Assembly (NCBI GenBank): GCA_947174455.1
Contig: CAMWIZ010000090.1
Span: 1 to 5,208, forward strand
Direction of reading: 5' to 3'
Length of the DNA: 5,208 nt
Origin: an uncultured Clostridia bacterium
Lineage (GTDB): Bacteria > Bacillota > Clostridia > Oscillospirales > Acutalibacteraceae
Made by a program: the position numbers and the translations under genes
In this document: in pieces, positions 1 to 5,104 of the stretch
Numbering within the stretch: the first letter of the stretch is position 1
How the letters are laid out: every line of letters begins with the position of its first letter
The notes under the pieces: model-generated
The model's database searches: none
Told to the model about the DNA's origin: nothing
Seen by the model: only the letters and a program-made list of their open reading frames with translations

Positions 1-23
1 TTTGTAACCATATAAAAGCTTTT

Positions 24-73
24 TGTTAAAAAAAACCCAACATACACCAATTAGCGTGTGTGTTGGGATTTTT
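24..73. terminator. Bidirectional intrinsic terminator after the MATE gene
   Basis: Arms at 36-47 (CCCAACATACAC) and 56-67 (GTGTGTGTTGGG) form a 12-bp stem around an 8-base loop. On the minus strand the stem is followed at once by eight T (A-run 28-35), and it lies about 20 bases past the MATE stop codon, so it should end that transcript. That strand has one C-A mismatch in the stem. Read on the plus strand the same position is a G-U wobble and the stem is followed by five T (69-73), so it could also stop a gene entering from the left of the window. Confidence 0.85.
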
Positions 74-87
74 CGTAAATATTTATT

Positions 88-1440
88 TTATACTTTAGCT
101 TTAAGCTGTTCTTTTTGTGGATTCCAATATTCTTTTTTGTAAAATACTACCGCAATCATTGCAGAAATTACCCAGCCTATAGGCCATGACCACCATATTC
201 CGCTTGCCCCGAAAATCGGATCGAAAATGTATGCCAATGCAACTCTTATAAGAAGGTCGGAGAATGTGGAAATTACGAAGTAGCGTATCGCTCCCGAACC
301 TCTCAGTACTCCGTCTGCAACGAGCTTTACCATTACCGCAAGGTAGAATGGCGACACTATAAGTAAAAATGTTGTACCCGTGTCAAGTGCCTGTTGTGTC
401 GGATTGTCCGAGAAAAGTGCTGTTAGCTGTCTGCCGAAAAGTACATATGCAGCAATAAACGGCACCGCTATAACGGTAACTATTTTTAGGGCGGAACGAA
501 AGCCCTGACGGACTCTCTCTAAGCTTCCAATACTCAGATTTTGTGCGGTGAAGTTGGAAACAGAATTTGAGGATGTGTTGAAAACAGTTATTGCAAAGGT
601 GTTAAGCTGTATTGCTACACCGTAACCTGCTATTACACCCTCTCCGTGAGAGTTTACCAGTCCCTGTATCATTAAACTGCCTATTGAAACAAAGCTTTGC
701 TGCAAAATGCTTGGAATTGCCAGCCGTAATATGTTCTTGAAAACCGATGATGACAGCAGTGGTGGCTTTGCGTCGGTTTTCAGCTTTTTTAACTCAAATA
801 TAAGTGCAACAAGTGAAAGAATAGAGGATATACCCTGTGCAATAAATGTCGCCCATGCCGCACCTGCTACTCCCCAGCCAAAAAGTGCCACGAAAATATA
901 GTCCAAAACTATGTTTCCAATCGACGAGGCTATAAGAAGGTAAAGCGGGGTTTTCGAGTTGCCCATTGCATTGAATACACCTGTGCATATGTTGTACAAA
1001 TACAGAAAGACAAAGCCGTATATGTATATTCTTAGGTAAAGTGCAGTGTCCTCAAATATTGCATTTGGGGTGTTTAACATTCTTAATATAGGGCTGCTTA
1101 AAAAGTAGCTTATAACTGAAAGCACTGTTCCTGCTGACAGTGCAAGTATAACCGCTGTAGAGGTTGCCGTCTTTACATCATTGTACTTTTTTGAGCCGTA
1201 CAGACCTGATATAACTACAGAGCAGCCTATATTTGTACCGAATGCTACTGCCATTATTATCATGGTAACAGGGTAAGAAGCACTGATTGCCGCCAGTGCA
1301 TTTTGACCGTTAGCCGAAAAGTTGCCTGCTATAAATTTATCGGCGATGTTATAAATTTGCTGAAAAGCAACGCTTAAAATCATCGGCAGGGCAAATTTGA
1401 TAAGTGTTTTGGTAGGATTATTTTTTGTTAAATCCGTCAT
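88..1440 (-). CDS. MATE-family multidrug/metabolite efflux transporter
   Basis: A 450-residue polytopic membrane protein of the multi-antimicrobial extrusion (MATE) family, expected in the cytoplasmic membrane, exporting cationic drugs or metabolites in exchange for Na+ or H+. It has about 12 predicted helices and the family's two-fold internal repeat: half 1 opens with P19 and the QQIYNIADKFIAG stretch (27-39, with D34 in the first helix), and half 2 opens with AIPSILQQ (241-248). Typical MATE landmarks are NAMGNSKTPLY (157-167), GNIVLDYIF (175-183) followed by GWGVAGAAWAT (188-198), and GVLRGSGAIRYF (377-388) in the second half. Length is normal for the family and both ends are intact. The start is supported by an AAGGGAAG Shine-Dalgarno (complement of 1448-1455) seven bases upstream. 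It is transcribed alone, divergent from the small membrane protein gene. Substrate cannot be read from sequence; subgroup (MepA-like versus DinF/NorM-like) is uncertain. Confidence 0.95.
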   Translation of the reverse strand: MTDLTKNNPTKTLIKFALPMILSVAFQQIYNIADKFIAGNFSANGQNALAAISASYPVTMIIMAVAFGTNIGCSVVISGLYGSKKYNDVKTATSTAVILALSAGTVLSVISYFLSSPILRMLNTPNAIFEDTALYLRIYIYGFVFLYLYNICTGVFNAMGNSKTPLYLLIASSIGNIVLDYIFVALFGWGVAGAAWATFIAQGISSILSLVALIFELKKLKTDAKPPLLSSSVFKNILRLAIPSILQQSFVSIGSLMIQGLVNSHGEGVIAGYGVAIQLNTFAITVFNTSSNSVSNFTAQNLSIGSLERVRQGFRSALKIVTVIAVPFIAAYVLFGRQLTALFSDNPTQQALDTGTTFLLIVSPFYLAVMVKLVADGVLRGSGAIRYFVISTFSDLLIRVALAYIFDPIFGASGIWWSWPIGWVISAMIAVVFYKKEYWNPQKEQLKAKV

Positions 1441-1475
1441 ATTGCAACTTCCCTTGTTTAGTGTAGTTATTTGGT

Positions 1476-1503
1476 ATTATCTGTAGTTAGTCTTGTCAAT
1501 CAA
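1476..1503 (-). promoter_or_regulatory. Candidate proximal promoter of the MATE gene
   Basis: On the minus strand a TTGATT -35 box (1498-1503) is separated by 16 bases from a GATAAT -10 box (1476-1481), 35 bases upstream of the MATE start codon. Nine of twelve bases match the housekeeping consensus. The -10 box sits between two copies of TGTAGTTA (1462-1469 and 1482-1489) exactly 20 bp apart. A perfect TTGACA overlaps (1495-1500), but its 13-base spacing to the same -10 is too short. Confidence 0.45.
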
Positions 1504-1567
1504 CTTCATAATGGGGCTGATGACAACAGGCTTGCATAGAATTTACCAAACACCCTTATTATTTTTT

Positions 1568-1596
1568 ATCTTACTCCTGTGCCGATAAAATGTCAA
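1568..1596 (-). promoter_or_regulatory. Candidate distal promoter of the MATE gene
   Basis: On the minus strand a perfect TTGACA -35 box (1591-1596) lies 17 bases from a TAAGAT -10 box (1568-1573). This is the better of the two candidates by consensus (ten of twelve bases, ideal spacing) and would give a leader of about 120 bases. Which promoter is used cannot be decided from sequence. Confidence 0.5.
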
Positions 1597-1657
1597 TAAA
1601 TATGCTTTTGTGGGGGGATAGATAAGTTTTTGACTACAACATAATTTTTTGTCATAT

Positions 1658-1686
1658 TTGTCCTACCGGGTGCATAAAAATATAAT
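1658..1686 (+). promoter_or_regulatory. Promoter for the small cysteine-rich membrane protein
   Basis: TTGTCC (1658-1663), 17-base spacer, perfect TATAAT (1681-1686). Transcription would start near 1693 and give a leader of roughly 190 bases before the ATG at 1884. No other plausible plus-strand gene lies between, so I assign the promoter to that gene. Confidence 0.6.
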
Positions 1687-1696
1687 AGGAAACACT

Positions 1697-1714
1697 ACAC
1701 AATTAACGTTGTGT
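1697..1714 (+). promoter_or_regulatory. Operator-like imperfect palindrome at the transcript start
   Basis: ACACAA (1697-1702) and TTGTGT (1709-1714) are perfect 6-bp inverted arms around a TTAACG centre. The site is centred about 20 bases past the TATAAT box, where a repressor would block initiation or early elongation. It could equally be a weak RNA hairpin. Its centre shares TTAAC with the larger palindrome upstream of the MarR gene, but the outer arms differ. Confidence 0.3.
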
Positions 1715-1823
1715 GTTACTGTTATGTCTTGTCTGCTTAACTTGCGTTATATCGCACTGCCATGTCTGAACATATCTCGGTATGTCTGTGTGATTGCTGC
1801 ACAGTCTGCCGAAAAATATGACT

Positions 1824-1856
1824 GTAATAACGCATACTGTAACTGGGCGTTATTGC
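1824..1856 (+). promoter_or_regulatory. Leader hairpin just upstream of the small-protein ribosome site
   Basis: GTAATAACGC (1824-1833) pairs with GCGTTATTGC (1847-1856), ten base pairs including one G-U, enclosing a 13-base loop. No T-run follows, so it is not a terminator. It ends about 16 bases before the Shine-Dalgarno at 1872-1879, so it could influence translation or mRNA stability. ACTGTAA occurs twice (1821-1827 and 1836-1842), the second copy in the loop. Confidence 0.4.
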
Positions 1857-1883
1857 ATATTAGTTTGTAAAAGAGGTGATAGT

Positions 1884-2063
1884 ATGGATTTGTCTGTTGT
1901 GATTATTGCGGTTATTCTTGCTGTTTTTATAGGTTTCGCTGTGGGATTTTTCTTTGTTGGAAAGAAGCATGGGTTTGACGAGTGCAGCGGTTGCCCTTAC
2001 CGTCAAGCCTGCCGAGAGGGCGGACTTATGGACGAGTGCAGGGAAGAAAATACAGATCTATAG
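1884..2063 (+). CDS. Small single-span membrane protein with a four-cysteine tail
   Basis: A 59-residue protein that I do not recognise as a named family. Residues 4-26 form one strongly hydrophobic helix (start VVIIAVILAVFIGFAVGFFF). KK at 27-28 follows, so by the positive-inside rule the tail should be cytoplasmic with the N-terminus outside. The tail holds C34, C37, C43 and C52 in a Cys-x2-Cys-x5-Cys-x8-Cys pattern, with CSGCPYRQAC at 34-43, suggesting metal, Fe-S or disulfide chemistry. The start at 1884 is favoured by AGAGGTGA (1872-1879) at good spacing; the in-frame TTG at 1794 has no ribosome site and would add non-hydrophobic residues. It has its own promoter and terminator, so it looks monocistronic. 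It superficially resembles the small cysteine-rich proteins associated with FeoB, but no iron-transport gene is present here and the cysteine pattern differs. Confidence 0.75.
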   Translation: MDLSVVIIAVILAVFIGFAVGFFFVGKKHGFDECSGCPYRQACREGGLMDECREENTDL

Positions 2064-2073
2064 ACGGGCAAAG

Positions 2074-2116
2074 CAAACCAAGGAGATGAAACTTTATTTC
2101 TCTTTGGTTTGTTTTT
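2074..2116 (+). terminator. Intrinsic terminator of the small membrane protein gene
   Basis: CAAACCAAGGAGA (2074-2086) pairs with TCTCTTTGGTTTG (2099-2111) over 13 bp with a single G-U, enclosing a 12-base loop and followed by five T (2112-2116). It lies ten bases past the stop codon. Confidence 0.9.
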
Positions 2117-2154
2117 ATGTTAAGGATGTTTCCTAAAAATTCATTATTTGTTAA

Positions 2155-2183
2155 TTGATTTTTGTGTGGAAAGGCATTATAAT
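2155..2183 (+). promoter_or_regulatory. Promoter of the marR - citrate synthase operon
   Basis: TTGATT (2155-2160), 17-base spacer, perfect TATAAT (2178-2183). The transcript would start near 2190, immediately before the large palindrome. The first gene downstream on this strand is the MarR regulator at 2515, which gives an unusually long leader of about 325 bases. Confidence 0.7.
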
Positions 2184-2191
2184 CACATATG

Positions 2192-2218
2192 TAACCGTGT
2201 TAACTGTTAACACGGTTA
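2192..2218 (+). promoter_or_regulatory. Perfect palindromic operator, probably for the MarR protein
   Basis: Two 13-base arms, TAACCGTGTTAAC and its exact reverse complement GTTAACACGGTTA, flank a single central T (2205). A perfect 27-bp dyad placed from about +3 to +29 of a consensus promoter is the expected position for a repressor operator. MarR-family dimers bind palindromes of this kind and commonly repress their own operons, and a MarR gene is the next gene. That this protein binds here is inference. As RNA it would also fold into a hairpin, but the one-base centre and lack of a T-run argue for a DNA site. Confidence 0.7.
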
Positions 2219-2449
2219 AGGAATCACTGGTTAAATATGGTGCTTAGATTGCGAAGTCGGATTTTCAGGCAAATTGGACGAAAATACCGCAGGAATACTG
2301 GTCTGTCGGTCAACCCCTCTGTCACTTCGTGACACCTCCCCCACAGGGGGAGATAACGTATTTTAAGGGAGTTGAGTTCAAGTTTACGAAAAGCCGCAAG
2401 CAAGATGAGTACCAGGCTCTCTGGCGGTATTTATTCAGGGGTTCCTTAA
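2216..2449. repeat. MITE-like element with TTAA-ended terminal inverted repeats
   Basis: The ends are inverted repeats: 2216-2240 begins TTAAGGAATCACTG, and the reverse complement of 2425-2449 begins TTAAGGAACCCCTG. About 19 of 25 positions match. A second perfect 9-bp inverted pair lies inside (AAATACCGC 2282-2290, GCGGTATTT 2424-2432). The interior is non-coding, with two tight hairpins near the middle. Size (234 bp), inverted ends and lack of an open frame fit a miniature inverted-repeat transposable element, or a structured dispersed repeat. TTAA at both outer edges could be a duplicated target or part of the ends. I cannot assign a parent insertion sequence. It sits between the operator and the MarR gene, inside the predicted leader. 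Confidence 0.6.
2320..2352 (+). repeat. Double-hairpin core of the repeat element
   Basis: Two adjacent perfect hairpins: TGTCAC/GTGACA (2320-2325 and 2329-2334, loop TTC) and CTCCCCC/GGGGGAG (2336-2342 and 2346-2352, loop ACA). From memory, C-rich/G-rich hairpin pairs of this type recur between genes in gut Clostridia; I could not check copy number. No T-run follows, so I do not call it a terminator. CCCCTCTGT at 2314-2322 could pair imperfectly with ACAGGGG at 2343-2349, giving a competing fold. Confidence 0.6.
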
Positions 2450-2468
2450 GATTTACTGATTTTTCTCA

Positions 2469-2491
2469 GTGCGGATTTTATATGTCCGCAC
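2469..2491 (+). promoter_or_regulatory. Hairpin upstream of the marR start
   Basis: GTGCGGA (2469-2475) pairs with TCCGCAC (2485-2491), a 7-bp stem with a 9-base A/T-rich loop, ending ten bases before the GAGGGG ribosome site (2502-2507). It lies outside the repeat element, so it probably belonged to the original leader. A role in translation or mRNA stability is possible but unproven. Confidence 0.35.
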
Positions 2492-2514
2492 CGCAGTAGC
2501 TGAGGGGTAACGGT

Positions 2515-2988
2515 ATGTCGGAGGATCGTTTAAAATCGGATTTACTGGAAACAATCCATTCTCATTTTTTGTTTAATTTTTCAAATGTACTGTCCGAAAC
2601 ATCTCATGCGGAGTTTTTTGTTATGTCTGCTATCGCAAGAAAGTGCTGTATGAATACAGAAAGGTGCGGTGTGTCAGATCTTGCGGATTTTCTGCGTGTT
2701 TCATCACCCGCTGTTTCCCGTATGATAACTTCATTGGAAAATAGGGGTTATGTTGAGAGATACACGGATAAGTTGAACAGACGCAGTACCTGCGTAAGAC
2801 TTACCTTATCAGGCAGACAGGTATATGAGAGTGAAAAGAGTCGGTTGTATGCCTTTACAGCGGGCATCACCCAACGAATGGGTGAAGATAAGGTTGTAAG
2901 CCTTATCAGACTTTCCGAGGAGTTATTTGAAAATATCAGTGATGAGCTTGAACAGTGGTCGGTAAATTCGTCTGTTGTGAAAAGTTAA
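2515..2988 (+). CDS. MarR-family winged-helix transcriptional regulator
   Basis: A 157-residue protein, normal length for the family, expected to act as a cytoplasmic homodimer that binds palindromic DNA and is released by a small ligand or by cysteine oxidation. Helices at both ends (about 6-30 and 101-148) would form the dimer interface. The winged helix-turn-helix runs from about 53 to 98: VSDLADFLRV (53-62), recognition helix region SSPAVSRMITSLENRG (63-78), then the wing with D85, R89, R90 and VRLTLSG (94-100). The usual wing signature has Asp before the Arg pair; here it is N88. Four cysteines (C44, C45, C51, C93) are notable for a family that includes thiol sensors such as OhrR, although OhrR's sensing cysteine lies near the N-terminus. 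The start has GAGGGG (2502-2507) seven bases upstream. The gene precedes citrate synthase by 78 bases with no terminator, and the operator-like palindrome at 2192-2218 suggests autoregulation. Ligand unknown. Confidence 0.92.
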   Translation: MSEDRLKSDLLETIHSHFLFNFSNVLSETSHAEFFVMSAIARKCCMNTERCGVSDLADFLRVSSPAVSRMITSLENRGYVERYTDKLNRRSTCVRLTLSGRQVYESEKSRLYAFTAGITQRMGEDKVVSLIRLSEELFENISDELEQWSVNSSVVKS

Positions 2989-3005
2989 GCGTAAAGTTTC
3001 AAAAT

Positions 3006-3034
3006 TTGCATTTTTGTGGATTTAGTTGTATACT
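3006..3034 (+). promoter_or_regulatory. Possible internal promoter before citrate synthase
   Basis: In the marR-citrate synthase gap, TTGCAT (3006-3011) lies 17 bases from TATACT (3029-3034). The -10 box is good and the -35 box weak; an alternative reading is TTGTGG (3014-3019) with TATATA (3036-3041). It would give a short leader of about 25 bases and allow expression of citrate synthase independent of the upstream promoter. A/T-rich gaps produce such matches by chance. Confidence 0.35.
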
Positions 3035-3066
3035 ATATATAAATTTTGTGAGGGGAAGTGTTAATT

Positions 3067-4455
3067 ATGGCAGACGGAAAGAGATTTATAGAGAAGAATT
3101 GTTTGCACACTCTACCGGATGTTAAAAGGTATGCTCAGATTTGTATGGAGAATACCAAGTTTGACCCCGCATTGTACACTAAGTATAATGTTAAGCGTGG
3201 TCTGAGAGATCTTGACGGTAAGGGCGTGCTTACCGGTCTTACCGAAATATCAGAAATCAGACAGAATAAGCTTGTTGACGGTAAGGTTGTTCCGTGTGAC
3301 GGCAAGCTGTTTTACCGTGGCTATAATGTAGAAGATATTATTGCAGGTTTCCCTGATAACAGTAATTTTGGTTTTGAAGAGGTTACTTATCTTTTGCTTT
3401 TCGGCAATTTGCCGACTAAAGAACAGCTTAATGATTTTGTGGGTTTGCTGTCAAGCTACCGTGCATTGCCCGATACGTTTTTCAGAGATGTTATAATGAA
3501 AGCACCTAACTCGGATATGATGAATGCATTGGCAAAGAGCGTGCTTACGCTTCATTCATATGATAAAAAAGCCAATGATATTTCCATTGAAAATGTGCTT
3601 AGACAGTCACTTCAGCTTATAGCTGAGTTCCCGACTATTTCGGTGTACGCTTACCATGCTTACAATCATATAAACAAACACAGCTTGTTTATACATAATC
3701 CTGACCCGGAAAAATCAACCGCAGAGAATATTTTGATGATGCTTCGTCCTGACAAGAAGTATACAGAGCTTGAGGCAAAGGTTTTGGATATTGCACTGGT
3801 GCTTCATGCAGAGCATGGCGGCGGTAACAACTCTACTTTTACAACTCATGTTGTTACAAGCTCGGGTACAGATACATATTCGGCTATTGCCGCTGCGTTG
3901 TGTTCACTAAAAGGTCCTAAGCATGGCGGTGCAAATGTTAAGGTTTGCGGTATGTTTGATGAAATGAAGACCGCTATTAAGGATTGGAAGGACGAGGACG
4001 AGGTTTCTGCTTATCTGCAAAAAATTCTTCATAAAGAGGCGTTCGATAAATCGGGTCTTATATACGGTATGGGTCATGCCGTTTACTCCATATCCGACCC
4101 AAGAGCAAGAGTGTTCAGCGGATTTGTTGAGAAGCTTGCAGAGGAAAAGGGCATGATGGAGGAATATGCTCTCTATGAGAATGTTAAGAAGCTTGCACCT
4201 ATAGTTATTGGCAGGGAAAGAAATATCTACAAGGGTGTTAGTGCAAATGTAGATTTCTACAGCGGTTTTGTTTATTCAATGCTTGGCTTGCCGCTTGAAT
4301 TATATACTCCTCTTTTTGCCATTGCAAGAATTTCGGGATGGAGTGCACACCGTATAGAGGAGCTTATAAACGCAGGTAAGATTATACGCCCTGCATATAT
4401 GAGTATCTCTAAGGAACGTGACTATATTCCAATGGATAAGAGGATTGAAGAATAA
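3067..4455 (+). CDS. gltA: Citrate synthase (Si-type)
   Basis: A 462-residue cytoplasmic enzyme condensing acetyl-CoA and oxaloacetate to citrate, the first step toward 2-oxoglutarate and glutamate in anaerobes with a partial TCA cycle. Catalytic and substrate residues, aligned by eye to pig citrate synthase, are all present: H250 in HAEHGGGN (H238), H286 in GPKHGGAN (H274), H336 in GMGHAVY (H320), R346 in SDPR (R329), D396 in ANVDFYSG (D375) and R421 in AIARISG (R401). The 36-residue spacing of H250 to H286 equals the pig enzyme. An N-terminal extension of about 60 residues precedes the core, as in the clostridial form. I chose the ATG at 3067: GAGGGG (3050-3055) is 11 bases away, whereas the in-frame GTG at 3058 almost touches that site. 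It lies in an apparent operon with the MarR regulator upstream and a zinc-ribbon gene 18 bases downstream. The related activity 2-methylcitrate synthase cannot be excluded, but no methylcitrate-cycle genes are nearby. Confidence 0.95.
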   Translation: MADGKRFIEKNCLHTLPDVKRYAQICMENTKFDPALYTKYNVKRGLRDLDGKGVLTGLTEISEIRQNKLVDGKVVPCDGKLFYRGYNVEDIIAGFPDNSNFGFEEVTYLLLFGNLPTKEQLNDFVGLLSSYRALPDTFFRDVIMKAPNSDMMNALAKSVLTLHSYDKKANDISIENVLRQSLQLIAEFPTISVYAYHAYNHINKHSLFIHNPDPEKSTAENILMMLRPDKKYTELEAKVLDIALVLHAEHGGGNNSTFTTHVVTSSGTDTYSAIAAALCSLKGPKHGGANVKVCGMFDEMKTAIKDWKDEDEVSAYLQKILHKEAFDKSGLIYGMGHAVYSISDPRARVFSGFVEKLAEEKGMMEEYALYENVKKLAPIVIGRERNIYKGVSANVDFYSGFVYSMLGLPLELYTPLFAIARISGWSAHRIEELINAGKIIRPAYMSISKERDYIPMDKRIEE

Positions 4456-4473
4456 CTGTAGCTGGGGTGTTTT

Positions 4474-4893
4474 ATGCACTTTTTGACTGATTTGAGTTTG
4501 AAATATCAAAAACTGATGAATGACAGGCACGGTATGGACACACTTAGCAGAGATGCCATTTTCCTGTGGCTTATAGTCGGTGTTGTTAATACCTTTATCG
4601 GAAGCCGTGTTGTAATGCTGGTTGCCCTGTTACTGCCGATTTTCAGCATTCTTAGAATGTTTTCAAAGGAAACATACAAGAGAAGCAGAGAGAATTTGAA
4701 GTATATGGGTTTTAGAGCGAAGGCTGTAGATTTTTTTAAAATGCAGTATCGCAAGGTTAGGGATGTTAAGACACACAGATATTTTAAATGCCGAAATTGC
4801 TGTTCACATATCAGAGTGAAGCGTATTAAGGGTAAACATACCGTGTGTTGCCCAAAGTGCGGCAAGGAGTTTGCCGTTAATATTGTTTTTTAG
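4474..4893 (+). CDS. Membrane-anchored zinc-ribbon protein of unknown function
   Basis: A 139-residue protein with no function I can name. From the N-terminus: an amphipathic segment ending in LMNDRHGMDTLSRD (14-27), a hydrophobic hairpin of two probable membrane helices (about 28-42 and 46-62) joined by GSR, a basic linker beginning RMFSKETYKRSREN (61-74), and a C-terminal zinc ribbon with CxxC pairs C106/C109 and C126/C129 (FKCRNC and CPKCG). Extra cysteines C110 and C125 adjoin the presumed ligands. The RHGMD...L and R-F/Y-RMxSKxxYKRxxEN pattern matches, from memory, a widespread uncharacterised clostridial family. Both ends of the helix pair face the same side; the basic linker suggests the ribbon is cytoplasmic. 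The start follows the citrate synthase stop by 18 bases with a modest GGGGTG ribosome site (4464-4469), so it is probably co-transcribed; whether it is functionally linked to citrate synthase is unknown. Confidence 0.8.
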   Translation: MHFLTDLSLKYQKLMNDRHGMDTLSRDAIFLWLIVGVVNTFIGSRVVMLVALLLPIFSILRMFSKETYKRSRENLKYMGFRAKAVDFFKMQYRKVRDVKTHRYFKCRNCCSHIRVKRIKGKHTVCCPKCGKEFAVNIVF

Positions 4894-4928
4894 TAAAATG
4901 GTATTTTATTATTACAGTTAGTAATCCT

Positions 4929-4966
4929 TAGGGGAGAACCACTTGCAGCTGGTTCCCCCTATTTTT
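4929..4966 (+). terminator. Intrinsic terminator ending the marR - citrate synthase operon
   Basis: TAGGGG (4929-4934), a bulged A, then GAACCA (4936-4941) pair with TGGTTC and CCCCTA (4950-4961): a 12-bp stem with an 8-base loop, followed by five T (4962-4966). It lies 36 bases after the zinc-ribbon stop codon. The opposite strand lacks a matching T-run, so it works in the plus direction. Confidence 0.9.
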
Positions 4967-5041
4967 GCTCTTGATACACTATAGTTTTATTATTCCTCTT
5001 TCTGCGGTTATAGGGAAAAGTGTTTCGATGGCTTGCGAACC

Positions 5042-5081
5042 CTTGAAAAAGCTTGAAAAAACTTCACATTGATTCACATGA
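5042..5081. repeat. Short 10-bp-periodic direct repeat
   Basis: Four units start at 5042, 5052, 5062 and 5072: CTTGAAAAAG, CTTGAAAAAA, CTTCACATTG and ATTCACATGA. The first two share nine bases and the last two share TTCACAT in the same phase. It lies in the gene-free stretch 4967-5208, where I find no other clear feature apart from a TATAAT at 5186-5191 lacking a convincing -35 box. It may be slippage-derived or a protein-binding array; too short to judge. Confidence 0.4.
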
Positions 5082-5104
5082 TTGACGAAATGCCTGACCC
5101 AAAT

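Noticed and set aside
1649..1870. 73-codon plus-strand open frame
   Set aside because: It begins at a TTG inside the predicted promoter, has no ribosome site, and its translation looks random. The region is better explained as promoter and leader.
1794..1883. Upstream extension of the small membrane protein from a TTG at 1794
   Set aside because: No ribosome site precedes it, the added residues do not resemble a membrane protein start, and the ATG at 1884 has a strong Shine-Dalgarno.
1884..2063. FeoB-associated cysteine-rich membrane protein
   Set aside because: General design is similar, but the cysteine pattern differs and there is no feoA or feoB nearby.
1954..2136. 60-codon frame overlapping the small membrane protein and its terminator
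   Set aside because: It runs through the terminator hairpin, has no ribosome site and shares the strand with a better frame.
2336..2352. CTCCCCC/GGGGGAG hairpin as a transcription terminator or attenuator
   Set aside because: It is followed by ATAACG, not a T-run, and it lies within an inverted-repeat element.
3058..3066. GTG start for citrate synthase at 3058
   Set aside because: It is only two bases from the GAGGGG site; the ATG at 3067 has workable spacing.
4506..4865. 119-codon minus-strand frame opposite the zinc-ribbon gene
   Set aside because: It is antisense to a frame with clear CxxC motifs, membrane helices and operon context, and it has no recognisable family features.
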